Source of the DNA: Aliishimia sp965656085
GTDB taxonomy: Bacteria > Pseudomonadota > Alphaproteobacteria > Rhodobacterales > Rhodobacteraceae
Direction of reading: 5' to 3'
DNA length: 64,000 nucleotides
Assembly: GCA_965656085.1 (NCBI GenBank)
Contig: CBFHJA010000022.1
Span: 1 to 64,000 of the forward strand
In this document: one piece after another, positions 51,274 to 59,081 of the stretch
Layout of the letters: the number at the start of each line of letters is the position of its first letter
Numbering within the stretch: the stretch's first letter is position 1
Notes under the pieces: model-generated
The model's input: the letters and a program-made list of their open reading frames with translations, nothing else
Told to the model about the DNA's origin: nothing
The model's database searches: none
Position numbers and translations under genes: made by a program

Positions 51274-52217
51274 GCTTGCGCGCCGCGTTCCTGTGCGCCG
51301 CGCTGCTGGGCGTGGCCGCCTCTGGCGCAGCGGCGCTGGACCTGCCGGCCGGTGCGAAATTGGCCGCGCAGACGCAGCGCGGCGGGGGCAGTTACCCTGT
51401 GCCCATGGCGCCGCTGCACAATGAAGCGGTGCCCATGGTGACGATCCGCGGCCCGGTGACCCGTCAAGCCTGGCACCTGCCGGGCAGCGCGCTGACACCC
51501 TATCAGGCCATCGCGCAAATCCGCGCAGAGCTTGTGGCTGATAGTTTCTACCCGGCCTTCGACTGCGAAACCGACCGCTGTGGCGGCTTCGATTTCCGCT
51601 TCGCCATCGACGTGATGGACGCGCCGGACATGTTCGTCAATCTGCGCGACTTTCACTTCGCAACCTTCTTACGCGGCCCCGAGGGGGCGCCGGACGCGGC
51701 GATAACGGTGCTGGCGAGCCGCACGCAGGAACGGCTTTACGTACAGATTGCCACGGTGAACCGCAAAGCGGCGGCCCCGCCCGAACCTGCGCGGGGTGCC
51801 GAAACCACGCCTGGCGCTCAGAGCGTACCGCCGCCCGGGACTGCCGATGTCGGCGCATTGCTCACACAGGGCCATTTCGTGCTGGACGGGCTCGAATTTG
51901 ACAGCGGTGCGACCACGCTCGGCTCCGGCTCATTCGAGGTTTTGGACACGCTTGCCGGCTTTCTGACCGACAATCCCGGCCTGACGGTCGCGCTGGTCGG
52001 ACATACCGACAGCGTTGGCGGGCTGGAGGGCAATATCCGCATTTCCAAACAACGCGCAGAGGCGGTACGCCAGCGCCTGATCGAGCGACATGGCATTGCC
52101 GCCGCGCGGATGGAGGCCGAAGGCATGGGCTATCTCGCCCCGCGCGCCTCCAACCTCACTCCGGAGGGTCGCGAGGCGAACCGCCGGGTCGAAGTGATCG
52201 TCCTGTCCGACCAATAA
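51270..52217 (+). CDS. OmpA-family cell-envelope protein
   Basis: A 315-residue secreted protein. The signal peptide is RAAFLCAALLGVAASGAAAL; an N-terminal domain of about 170 residues of unknown type follows, with a CETDRCGGFDF disulfide-like pair; the C-terminal OmpA domain (about 200-315) has GLEFDSGATTLGSGSF, ALVGHTDSVGG and NIRISKQRAEAVRQRLIERHGI, ending with the peptidoglycan-binding RVEVIVLSDQ-type strand. It likely anchors the envelope to peptidoglycan. It is the last gene of the four-gene overlapping operon. Confidence 0.83.
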   Translation: MSLRAAFLCAALLGVAASGAAALDLPAGAKLAAQTQRGGGSYPVPMAPLHNEAVPMVTIRGPVTRQAWHLPGSALTPYQAIAQIRAELVADSFYPAFDCETDRCGGFDFRFAIDVMDAPDMFVNLRDFHFATFLRGPEGAPDAAITVLASRTQERLYVQIATVNRKAAAPPEPARGAETTPGAQSVPPPGTADVGALLTQGHFVLDGLEFDSGATTLGSGSFEVLDTLAGFLTDNPGLTVALVGHTDSVGGLEGNIRISKQRAEAVRQRLIERHGIAAARMEAEGMGYLAPRASNLTPEGREANRRVEVIVLSDQ

Positions 52218-52232
52218 CAGGCGACCCGCAGG

Positions 52233-52260
52233 CAAAAACCGGCGCATGAGACGCGCCGGT
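52233..52260 (-). terminator. Intrinsic terminator of the LysR gene (minus strand)
   Basis: On the minus strand ACCGGCGC (52260-52253) pairs with GCGCCGGT (52245-52238) around a 7-nt loop, followed by TTTTTG (52238-52233). A second small hairpin GCATTC-GGG-GAATGC (52273-52287) precedes it. It lies 29 nt after the LysR stop; on the plus strand it is also near the OmpA gene end. Confidence 0.75.
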
Positions 52261-52288
52261 CAGGTGCCCTTTGCATTCGGGGAATGCG

Positions 52289-53194
52289 TTACCAGTCCGT
52301 TGGGCCCTTCTCGGCGAAGGCGTGGACCAGAAAATCGATGAAGGCGCGCACCTTGGGCTGCGTGAAGCGGCCCGGTGGGTACACAGCATAGATGCCTTGG
52401 GTTTCCATCGGCAGATCGGGAATCGCGTCCTCAACCAGCCCTTTGTTCATGGCATCGGCGTAGAGATAGCTCGGCAGGTAGGCGATCCCGAGCCCGGAAA
52501 TGGCGGCGTTCAGGAGCGATTGCCCGTCATTGACCGACAGCCAGCCAGCGGTGCGCACCTGACGCTTTTCGCCCGACGGCGCGGTGATGCGCCAGACATT
52601 GCCCGAGGATTGGCTGGAATAGTGCAGCAGCTTGTGCTCGTTCAGATCGTCGATCCGCTGCGGGCGGCCGAATTTCTGGAAATAGGAGGGCGAGCCGATC
52701 ATCCGCTTGCTGGTCTCGGTGAGCTTACGGGCGCGCAGCGTGCTGTCTTCCAGCTCGCCAATCCGCACGGCCATGTCGAACCCTTCGGAAATCAGCTCCA
52801 CATAGCGGTTGTTCAGCACCATGTTCACGGTGATGTCGGGGAATTCATCAAGGAAGTTCGACAGCAGCGGGGAGAGGTGATTGACCCCGAAATCGGTGGC
52901 CACGCTGATCCGCAGCAGCCCCGAGGGCGCCGACTGCATCGAGGTGACGAGCGCGTCGGCCTCCCCGGCATCGTTGAGAACGCGGCGGGCGCGGTCATAG
53001 TAGGCCAGCCCGATCTCGGTGGGCGAGACGCGCCGCGTGGTGCGGTTCAGAAGCCGCGCCCCGAGCCGGGCTTCGAGGCTTGAGACATGCTTGGACACGG
53101 CGGACTTCGAGATGCCCATCTTCTTGGCAGCATCCGTGAATCCGCCTTGGTCCACCACGGTGGCGAAGGCTTCCATTTCCGTTAGGCGGTCCAT
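52289..53194 (-). CDS. LysR-family transcriptional regulator
   Basis: A 301-residue regulator. The N-terminal winged helix-turn-helix reads MEAFATVVDQGGFTDAAKKM then GISKSAVSKHVSSLEARLGARLLNRTTRRVSPTE (about residues 7-60), of the CrgA/DmlR type; the C-terminal periplasmic-binding-like domain senses an effector. GAAAGGACGGCT precedes the ATG. It is divergent from the ABM gene (starts 140 bp apart) and could regulate that gene; this is inferred only from position. A terminator follows it. Confidence 0.88.
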   Translation of the reverse strand: MDRLTEMEAFATVVDQGGFTDAAKKMGISKSAVSKHVSSLEARLGARLLNRTTRRVSPTEIGLAYYDRARRVLNDAGEADALVTSMQSAPSGLLRISVATDFGVNHLSPLLSNFLDEFPDITVNMVLNNRYVELISEGFDMAVRIGELEDSTLRARKLTETSKRMIGSPSYFQKFGRPQRIDDLNEHKLLHYSSQSSGNVWRITAPSGEKRQVRTAGWLSVNDGQSLLNAAISGLGIAYLPSYLYADAMNKGLVEDAIPDLPMETQGIYAVYPPGRFTQPKVRAFIDFLVHAFAEKGPTDW

Positions 53195-53333
53195 AGCCGT
53201 CCTTTCGCTTCATATACCCCGTCGGCAGGTATCCGCTTGAATGTGGGCAGAAAGGCGGCATTGGTGGGATAATATCGGGGTAATTCTCCGATTGATCTGT
53301 GTCTCGAAACAAGCAGAGGGGAGGAATCCTGCC

Positions 53334-53678
53334 ATGATAGCCGTGATTTTCGAAGTGGTGCCCGCGCCGGGCCGCAAGCCTGACTATCTCGACATCGCCG
53401 CCGAGATGCGCCCGATGGTCGAACAGGTCGAGGGGTTCATCTCGGTCGAGCGCTTCCAGAGCCTCACCAACCCCGACAAGCTCCTGTCCCTGTCATTCTT
53501 CGAGGATGAGGAGGCGGTTGCTCGCTGGCGGCATCTGGCAGAGCACCGCGTCGCACAGGCACGGGGGCGGGATGGGCTGTTCTCCGGCTACCGGCTGCGC
53601 GTGTCCCATGTGCTGCGCGACTACGGCCTGCATGATCGCGCTGAGGCCCCCGAGGACAGCAGGGCCGCACACGGCTAA
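53334..53678 (+). CDS. Antibiotic biosynthesis monooxygenase-like (ABM) protein
   Basis: A 114-residue protein of dimeric ferredoxin-like fold. MIAVIFEVVPAPGRKPDYLDIA, GFISVERFQSLTNPDKLLSLSFFEDEEAVARWR are typical ABM features. ABM proteins may degrade heme or oxidise quinones, or have no known activity. GGGGAGGAATCCTGCC precedes the ATG at 53334; an upstream ATG at 53241 would add an unlike 31-residue extension. It is divergent from a LysR gene. Confidence 0.8.
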   Translation: MIAVIFEVVPAPGRKPDYLDIAAEMRPMVEQVEGFISVERFQSLTNPDKLLSLSFFEDEEAVARWRHLAEHRVAQARGRDGLFSGYRLRVSHVLRDYGLHDRAEAPEDSRAAHG

Positions 53679-53776
53679 GTGATCCGCCTTTACCTTAGGG
53701 CAATGGACGTTTGTCCGCACGATCCTACCCTTTTCGTATTCCGAGCACGTGCCCGGAACGATGAGGAGGAGACATC

Positions 53777-54214
53777 ATGAAACATCTAATCGCAGCAACA
53801 GCCGTTGCCTTGCTAAGCGCAGGCGCGGGTTTTGCAGACGGCCATGGCAGCGCGCCCACCGCGTATTTTGCAACGCTGGAAGACGGAGACACGGTGCAAA
53901 ACCCGGTCAAAGTCGTGTTTGGCCTCAGCGGCATGGGCGTGGCCCCCGCCGGGGTGGAGCGCGAGATGACCGGCCACCACCATGTGCTGATCAACCGTGC
54001 GCCTTGGGGCGAGGGACCCAATGACGCCGAAATGGCGGAAAACGGGCTGTTCGCGGATGACAACCACAAACACTTCGGCGGCGGTCAGACCGAAACCACG
54101 CTCGAACTGGCACCGGGCAGCCACACGCTGCAACTGGTTCTGGGCGATGCGTTCCACGTCCCCCATGACCCGCCGGTGGTGAGCGACGTGATCACGATCT
54201 CCGTCACCGAATAG
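53777..54214 (+). CDS. DUF4399 secreted protein
   Basis: A 145-residue secreted protein. Signal peptide KHLIAATAVALLSAGAGFAD. The DUF4399 core has YFATLEDGDTVQNPVKVVFGLSGMGVAPAG, then GHHHVLINRAP (His-rich, metal-site-like) and HTLQLVLGDAFHVPHDPPV. Function unknown; the His clusters suggest metal binding. GAGGAGGAGACATC lies upstream. No operon partner is obvious; the next gene is convergent. Confidence 0.85.
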   Translation: MKHLIAATAVALLSAGAGFADGHGSAPTAYFATLEDGDTVQNPVKVVFGLSGMGVAPAGVEREMTGHHHVLINRAPWGEGPNDAEMAENGLFADDNHKHFGGGQTETTLELAPGSHTLQLVLGDAFHVPHDPPVVSDVITISVTE

Positions 54215-54250
54215 CCTCGCGCGCCGCTGCGCCTGAAGCATGTCGAAAAG

Positions 54251-56278
54251 TCAGAGCGTGGCGGCGAGACGTGTGCCTTGGTCAATGGCGCGCTTGGCGT
54301 CTAGCTCGGCGGCCACATCCGCGCCGCCGATCACGTGACAGGGCGTGCCCTTGGCCTCCAGCGCGTCGGCAAGCTCCCGCAGCGGGTTCTGGCCAGCGCA
54401 GAGCACGATCGTGTCAGCCTCTATCACCGTGGGGGTCTCCCGCGCCTCACCGAAGCTCACATGCAGGCCCGCGTCGTCGATCCGCTCGTAGTTCACGCCG
54501 CCGACGAAATTCACATCTTTCATCTTCAGCGACGCGCGGTGAATCCATCCCGTGGTCTTGCCGAGGCGTTTGCCGTGTTTCTCTGCCTTGCGCTGCAAGA
54601 GCGTGACCGCACGGGCGGGCGCGTGAGGTTGCGGGCCTTCGGGTGCGAGCCCTGACCGGTGCTCGCCCGGGTCAGCAACGCCCCATTCCTTCATCCACAG
54701 CGGCAGGCTCTCAGTGGGGCTTGTCCCCTCATGCACCAGATACTCGGACACATCGAACCCGATCCCGCCGGCTCCGATCACAGCGACACGCTCCCCCGCT
54801 TTCGCGGACCCGTTGAGAATGTCGATATAGCTCACGACGTTCTCACGGTCCTGCCCCGGAATACCGGGGTCGCGCGGCTCCACACCTGTCGCGATGATGA
54901 CCTCGTCGAAATCTGCGAGCATCTCGGGCGTCGCTTCGGTCTCAAGCCGCAGCTCAATCCCATGCACGTCCATCATCGTGCCGTACCAATCCACAAAGCC
55001 CCAGAATTCCTCCTTTCCGGGGATTTGCTTGGCGAGATTGAGCTGCCCGCCGATCTCGGCAGCGCGGTCGATCACAGTGACCTGATGCCCGCGCTCGGCG
55101 CAGGTGATCGCGGTGCTGAGCCCCGCAGGCCCGGCCCCCACGATGGCGATTGTCTTCGGCGTCGCGGCTTTGGTGATCCGGAGTTCGGTCTCGTGGCAGG
55201 CCTGCGGGTTCACGAGGCACGAGGTGAGCTTGCCGCTGAATGTGTGGTCCAGACAGGCCTGATTGCACGCAATACAAGGCGCGATCTGCGCCGCGTGGCC
55301 GTCCATGGCTTTGCGCACGAAATGCGGGTCTGCGAGCATGGGCCGGGCCATCGAGATCATGTCGGCGCAGCCCTCCGCTAGCACCTCTTCGCCCACCTCC
55401 GGCGTGTTGATCCGATTGCTGGTGATGACCGGGATCGATACATGCCCCATGAGCTTCTTCGTCACCCATGCAAACGCCTTGCGCGGCACCGAGGTCGCGA
55501 TGGTCGGCACCCGCGCCTCGTGCCAGCCGATGCCGGTGTTGATGAGCGTCGCCCCGGCCCTTTCGACTTCCTTGGCAAGCTGGATAACCTCTTCGGTGGT
55601 GGACCCGTTCGGCACCAGATCAATCATACTCAGACGGTAGATGATGATGAAATCGGTGCCCACGGCCTCCCGCGTGCGCCGCACGACCTCGATGGGCAGG
55701 CGGATGCGGTTCTCGTAGGACCCGCCCCAGCGGTCGGTCCGTTTGTTGGTGTGGGTGACGATGAACTGGTTGAGGAAATACCCCTCCGAGCCCATGATCT
55801 CGACCCCGTCATAGCCCGCCTTTTGCGCCAGCACGGCGGCGCGCACGATATCGGCGATCTGCTTCTCGATCCCCTCCTCGTCAAGCTCGGTCGGCGGGAA
55901 CGGCGAGATCGGCGACTTGATCGGCGAGGGCGCGACGCATTTTGGCCCGTAGGCATAGCGCCCGGCATGCAGGATCTGCATCGCGATCTTGCCGCCGGCC
56001 TCATGCACCCGGTTCGTCACGACGGAATGGTTCGCCACGTCCTCGTCGGTGGTCATCATCGCGGCACCCGGCAGCACCGAGCCTTCAAGGTTCGGCCCGA
56101 TCCCCCCGGTCACCATCAGCGCCACCTCGCCTCGCGCCCGTTCGGCGTAGAACTCGGCAACCCGGTTCCAGTCCTTGGTTTCCTCCAGCCCGGTATGCAT
56201 GGAGCCCATCAGAACGCGGTTTTTCAGCGTGGTGAAACCCAGATCGAGCGGGGCGAGAAGATGCGGGTAATCGGTCAT
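54251..56278 (-). CDS. NADPH-dependent 2,4-dienoyl-CoA reductase-like (FadH family) flavoprotein
   Basis: A 675-residue iron-sulfur flavoprotein of the FadH/trimethylamine-dehydrogenase family. The N-terminal TIM barrel binds FMN (LKNRVLMGSMHTGLEE and the following barrel); CIACNQACLD with the nearby Cys (about residues 340-365) binds [4Fe-4S]; the C-terminal half has a FAD-binding IVGAGPAGLSTAITCAERGHQV and a second NADPH site (VAVIGAGGIGFDVSEYLV). It reduces 2,4-dienoyl-CoA in unsaturated fatty-acid oxidation; a different substrate is possible. The ATG at 56278 is preceded by GCAGGAGGACACCGCC. It is convergent with the DUF4399 gene. Confidence 0.86.
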   Translation of the reverse strand: MTDYPHLLAPLDLGFTTLKNRVLMGSMHTGLEETKDWNRVAEFYAERARGEVALMVTGGIGPNLEGSVLPGAAMMTTDEDVANHSVVTNRVHEAGGKIAMQILHAGRYAYGPKCVAPSPIKSPISPFPPTELDEEGIEKQIADIVRAAVLAQKAGYDGVEIMGSEGYFLNQFIVTHTNKRTDRWGGSYENRIRLPIEVVRRTREAVGTDFIIIYRLSMIDLVPNGSTTEEVIQLAKEVERAGATLINTGIGWHEARVPTIATSVPRKAFAWVTKKLMGHVSIPVITSNRINTPEVGEEVLAEGCADMISMARPMLADPHFVRKAMDGHAAQIAPCIACNQACLDHTFSGKLTSCLVNPQACHETELRITKAATPKTIAIVGAGPAGLSTAITCAERGHQVTVIDRAAEIGGQLNLAKQIPGKEEFWGFVDWYGTMMDVHGIELRLETEATPEMLADFDEVIIATGVEPRDPGIPGQDRENVVSYIDILNGSAKAGERVAVIGAGGIGFDVSEYLVHEGTSPTESLPLWMKEWGVADPGEHRSGLAPEGPQPHAPARAVTLLQRKAEKHGKRLGKTTGWIHRASLKMKDVNFVGGVNYERIDDAGLHVSFGEARETPTVIEADTIVLCAGQNPLRELADALEAKGTPCHVIGGADVAAELDAKRAIDQGTRLAATL

Positions 56279-56409
56279 GGCGGTGTCCTCCTGCGTTGCG
56301 CGCCAATGCGCCACAGCGCAGCCGCTTTGTCACGCGCAACCCCGCGTCATTGCATATCGGCGGCAGCCACGTCACATAGACCCGGACCCACTCACACAGG
56401 AGCCCTGCC

Positions 56410-56889
56410 ATGGCCGACCCCGCTTCGCTTCCCTACCGCCCCTGCGTGGGCGTGATGATCCGAAATGCTGATGGCAACGTTTTTGTTGGCCAGCGCAAGG
56501 ACCACTACGAGGAGGCGTGGCAGATGCCGCAAGGCGGGGTGGACAAGGGCGAGGACCCAAGGGACGCGGCGCTGCGCGAGATGTGGGAGGAGACCGGGAT
56601 CACCGCCGATCTGGTGACGATCGTGGCCGAAACCGAGGGCTGGCTGCCCTATGAGTTGCCGCCCGAACTGGTGGGCAAGCTGTGGAAGGGCAAGTATCGC
56701 GGGCAAGAACAGAAATGGTTCCTCGTGGATTTCCATGGCACCGACGATCAGGTGAATATCGAGACCGAGCACCCCGAATTCAGCGCGTGGCGGTGGCAGG
56801 CCCCGGCGGATTTGCCGAACTTCATCGTGCCGTTCAAACGTGAGGTGTATCTCGCCGTGCTCGACGCGTTTGCAGACCATTTCAAATGA
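56410..56889 (+). CDS. rppH: RNA pyrophosphohydrolase RppH
   Basis: A 159-residue Nudix hydrolase that removes pyrophosphate from RNA 5' ends. The Nudix box is GGVDKGEDPRDAALREMWEETGI (about residues 42-64, ending REMWEETGI). YRPCVGVMIRNADGNVFVGQRKDHYEEAW opens it, and WRWQAPADLPNFIVPFKREVY is the RppH-type C terminus. CAGGAGCCCTGCC is upstream. Its stop overlaps the next start by 4 nt (ATGA). Confidence 0.93.
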   Translation: MADPASLPYRPCVGVMIRNADGNVFVGQRKDHYEEAWQMPQGGVDKGEDPRDAALREMWEETGITADLVTIVAETEGWLPYELPPELVGKLWKGKYRGQEQKWFLVDFHGTDDQVNIETEHPEFSAWRWQAPADLPNFIVPFKREVYLAVLDAFADHFK

Positions 56890-57371
56890 TCCGCGCGCTG
56901 GCGATCTGCGCAGCCCTCCTGCCCGCCCCGGCTTCGGCGCTGTCGTGCATGGCATGGACCGTGGAAAGCGCGTTTTCCGAGGCCGAGGCCAGCGAGGAGA
57001 CGTATATCGTGGTGAAGGGCGATCTGAGCTTCGACCCGGACCGCCTGCCAAAAACTAATTGGGCCAATCAGGCCGCAACGCCCGCCCGCACCGAAATTGC
57101 GTCTGATATTCAAGGGCTTGCGCTGACCGAGCGCGGCTTCACAGAGCCTGTTGAAACCGACCTGACCTTGCAGATCGACTGCGCGGGCCCATGGTGCCCC
57201 AGCCCTGCGCCCGGCCCGGCGCTGGTCTTTCTGGAGCGCAGCGAGACAGGTTACAAGCTGGTGCAGGGCGCCTGCGGAGGCTTCTATTTTGGCGCACCGA
57301 CCCCGGAGATGCTCAAGGGCGTGCACCAGTGTTTTACCGGCGGCCCCTGCCCGCTGCCCGTGCCCCGTTGA
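56886..57371 (+). CDS. Cys-rich secreted protein of unknown function
   Basis: A 161-residue predicted periplasmic protein. It has a signal peptide (ALAICAALLPAPASAL). The mature part carries six cysteines: one near the N terminus (SCMAW), CAGPWC, GACGG and CFTGGPCPLP, so disulfides are likely. No known family is visible. The ATG overlaps the rppH stop by 4 nt, so translation is coupled. Function is not inferred from context; RppH is cytoplasmic. Confidence 0.65.
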   Translation: MIRALAICAALLPAPASALSCMAWTVESAFSEAEASEETYIVVKGDLSFDPDRLPKTNWANQAATPARTEIASDIQGLALTERGFTEPVETDLTLQIDCAGPWCPSPAPGPALVFLERSETGYKLVQGACGGFYFGAPTPEMLKGVHQCFTGGPCPLPVPR

Positions 57372-57419
57372 GCCTGCGGGCTCTTCCCAAACCCGTTCGA
57401 GCGCGCTAAGGCGCAATCC

Positions 57420-58277
57420 ATGAGCAAAGACAAGATCGACACGCGCGCCATTGGCCTTGATGTGGGGCTGGAATTCGTCCGCTGGCTGACCGGCGCGGAG
57501 AACCTGCATTACGGCCTCTGGACCGGCCTTGAGGTAAACGCCGCCAACCTGCGCGCGGCGCAGGAGGCCTACACCGACAAGCTGTTCAAGCTGCTCCCCG
57601 ACACGCCCCTGCGCATCCTGGACATTGGTGGCGGGGCGGGCGAGACCGCGAAGAAACTGCTCGCTCTGGGCCATTCAGTGGACATTGTGGTGCCCTCGCC
57701 GCTGCTCGCCGAGCGCTGCCGCCAGAACGCGCCCGGCGCGACGGTTCATGAGTGCATGTTCGAGGACTACGCCGGAGATAGCGATTTCGATTTATGCCTG
57801 TTTTCAGAAAGTTACCAGTATATTCCGCTTGATGCGGGCATTCCGGGCTGCCTGAAACTGCTCAAGCCCGGCGGCCAGATCATCATCTCCGATTGCTTCC
57901 GTTCGGAGACCCATGGCCTCGCCGCTGACCGCTCCACGGTGGGGGGCGGGCATCCGATTGTGGATTTCCGCGCCAAGCTCGAAACATGGCCCGTGGAGGT
58001 TCTGAGCGAAGAGGATATCACCGAGGCCACCGCGCCTTCGGTCGAGGTTGAGCAGGGTCTGTTCAATGTGCTGGGCTATACATTCCGGCGCGTGGATAGC
58101 GACTTGCAGCAGTCGCGCCCGGTGTTGCGCTGGATGATGGGCAAGGTGGTGGGGGCTTTGCTGAATGAAAGCAAGCGCGCCAAGCTCGACCAGCGCCTGA
58201 ACCAGCAGACCCGCAACCGGGAGGCGTTCAAGGCGAACAATGTCTACCTGATGATGGACCTGCGGGCCAAGACCTGA
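57420..58277 (+). CDS. Class I SAM-dependent methyltransferase
   Basis: A 285-residue methyltransferase. The SAM motif is RILDIGGGAGETAKKLLALGHSVDIVVPSPLLAERC (about residues 65-100), then FDLCLFSESYQYI and LKLLKPGGQIIISDCFR are motifs II-III. An N-terminal lid (YGLWTGLEVNAANLRAAQEA) is seen. The substrate is unknown. It follows the secreted-protein gene by 48 bp. Downstream lies the 213-bp repeat region 58278-58490. Confidence 0.75.
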   Translation: MSKDKIDTRAIGLDVGLEFVRWLTGAENLHYGLWTGLEVNAANLRAAQEAYTDKLFKLLPDTPLRILDIGGGAGETAKKLLALGHSVDIVVPSPLLAERCRQNAPGATVHECMFEDYAGDSDFDLCLFSESYQYIPLDAGIPGCLKLLKPGGQIIISDCFRSETHGLAADRSTVGGGHPIVDFRAKLETWPVEVLSEEDITEATAPSVEVEQGLFNVLGYTFRRVDSDLQQSRPVLRWMMGKVVGALLNESKRAKLDQRLNQQTRNREAFKANNVYLMMDLRAKT

Positions 58278-58490
58278 GCCCGGCGCGGGATTTGGTTAAC
58301 GCGGCGCGCGCCGCGCAACAGCTCGCCCGCCCTGCCCCGCTCCGAATCAGGCCTTAACGCCTTATTTTCTTCGCAAAACCGCGTATGGCCGGGCGTATGG
58401 CAACGCGTATGGCTCGGCGTATGGCAAACGTATGGCAAAAGCCGGGGTTAATGCAGCGTACGGTGGCTTGCGTTAACCTTTCTGGCGAGG
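58278..58490. other. Gene-free region with phased CGTATGGC repeats
   Basis: Between two convergent genes. It holds GTTAAC (58295-58300), a 14-bp perfect palindrome GCGGCGCGCGCCGC (58301-58314), five CGTATGGC copies at 11-12-bp spacing (58382-58436) and another GTTAAC (58472-58477). No gene seen. No promoter is expected between convergent genes, so a structural, terminator or binding-site role is more likely. Confidence 0.55.
58382..58436. repeat. Five helically spaced CGTATGGC repeats
   Basis: CGTATGGC begins at 58382, 58394, 58406, 58418 and 58429, spacing 12, 12, 12 and 11 bp. Flanking bases vary, so only the 8-mer is conserved. The same 8-mer occurs, once in each orientation, in the mutM upstream region. 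The spacing places copies on nearly the same face of the helix. Confidence 0.75.
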
Positions 58491-59081
58491 TCAGACGATG
58501 GGAACACCGGGGGCCGCGTGTTCGGGGTGCAGCCCAATCAGGCGCGGATCGGGCGCGACCTCGATCTGGCGGCGATAGGCCGTGAAGCCGGAGCGCTCGT
58601 AAAAGCCAAGCGCCTGCGGGCTGTCGATGGTGCAGGTGTGGACATGGAAGCGGGTGATGTCTTCTGCCCATGCCAGCGAAATCGCCCGGTCCATCAGATA
58701 CGCCCCCGCCCCGGTGCCAATCAGCGCCTGAGTGAGGCCGAAATAGGCCAACTCGCACGCCCCGTCCTGCCGGAAATCAAGCTCCAGCAGCGCCTCGGGG
58801 CGCCCGTCCTTTTCGAGCGTGTAAAGATGCACCTTGGGATCGTTCAGGATCGCGCTGAGTTCCACATCGGTCAATTCCAGCCGCCCGAACCACAGCCAGT
58901 CCTGTCCGATCCGGCGGAACAGGTCGCGATAGGCGGTGCGGTCGGGCGGAAAACCGGTAAACGCGAGGCCCTCGGGCAGCGGCGCGCCACGCAAGGCGGC
59001 GGGGGCGGCCATTTCCAGATGGGTGACCACCATCGCCAGCTTGCCTTGTGGCACGTCATAGAAGCCGTCGGGCAGAGCCAT
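58491..59081 (-). CDS. GNAT-family N-acetyltransferase
   Basis: A 196-residue protein. A C-terminal GNAT domain is visible: EALLELDFRQDGACELAYFGL then QALIGTGAGAYLMDRAISLA (about residues 120-142, acetyl-CoA loop, less classical than RRxGxG/A) and HTCTIDSPQALGFYERSGFTAYRRQIEV at the end. Target unknown. Its ATG overlaps the stop of the adenosine kinase gene (TGATG), so it is coupled to nth and the kinase. The C terminus runs to the repeat-rich region 58278-58490. Confidence 0.75.
   Translation of the reverse strand: MALPDGFYDVPQGKLAMVVTHLEMAAPAALRGAPLPEGLAFTGFPPDRTAYRDLFRRIGQDWLWFGRLELTDVELSAILNDPKVHLYTLEKDGRPEALLELDFRQDGACELAYFGLTQALIGTGAGAYLMDRAISLAWAEDITRFHVHTCTIDSPQALGFYERSGFTAYRRQIEVAPDPRLIGLHPEHAAPGVPIV

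Noticed and set aside
53241..53333. Longer start for the ABM protein
   Set aside because: The 31-residue extension has no family resemblance and the ATG at 53334 has an excellent Shine-Dalgarno.
58382..58436. CRISPR-like array
   Set aside because: The repeat is only 8 bp and the spacers are 3-4 bp; no cas gene is present.
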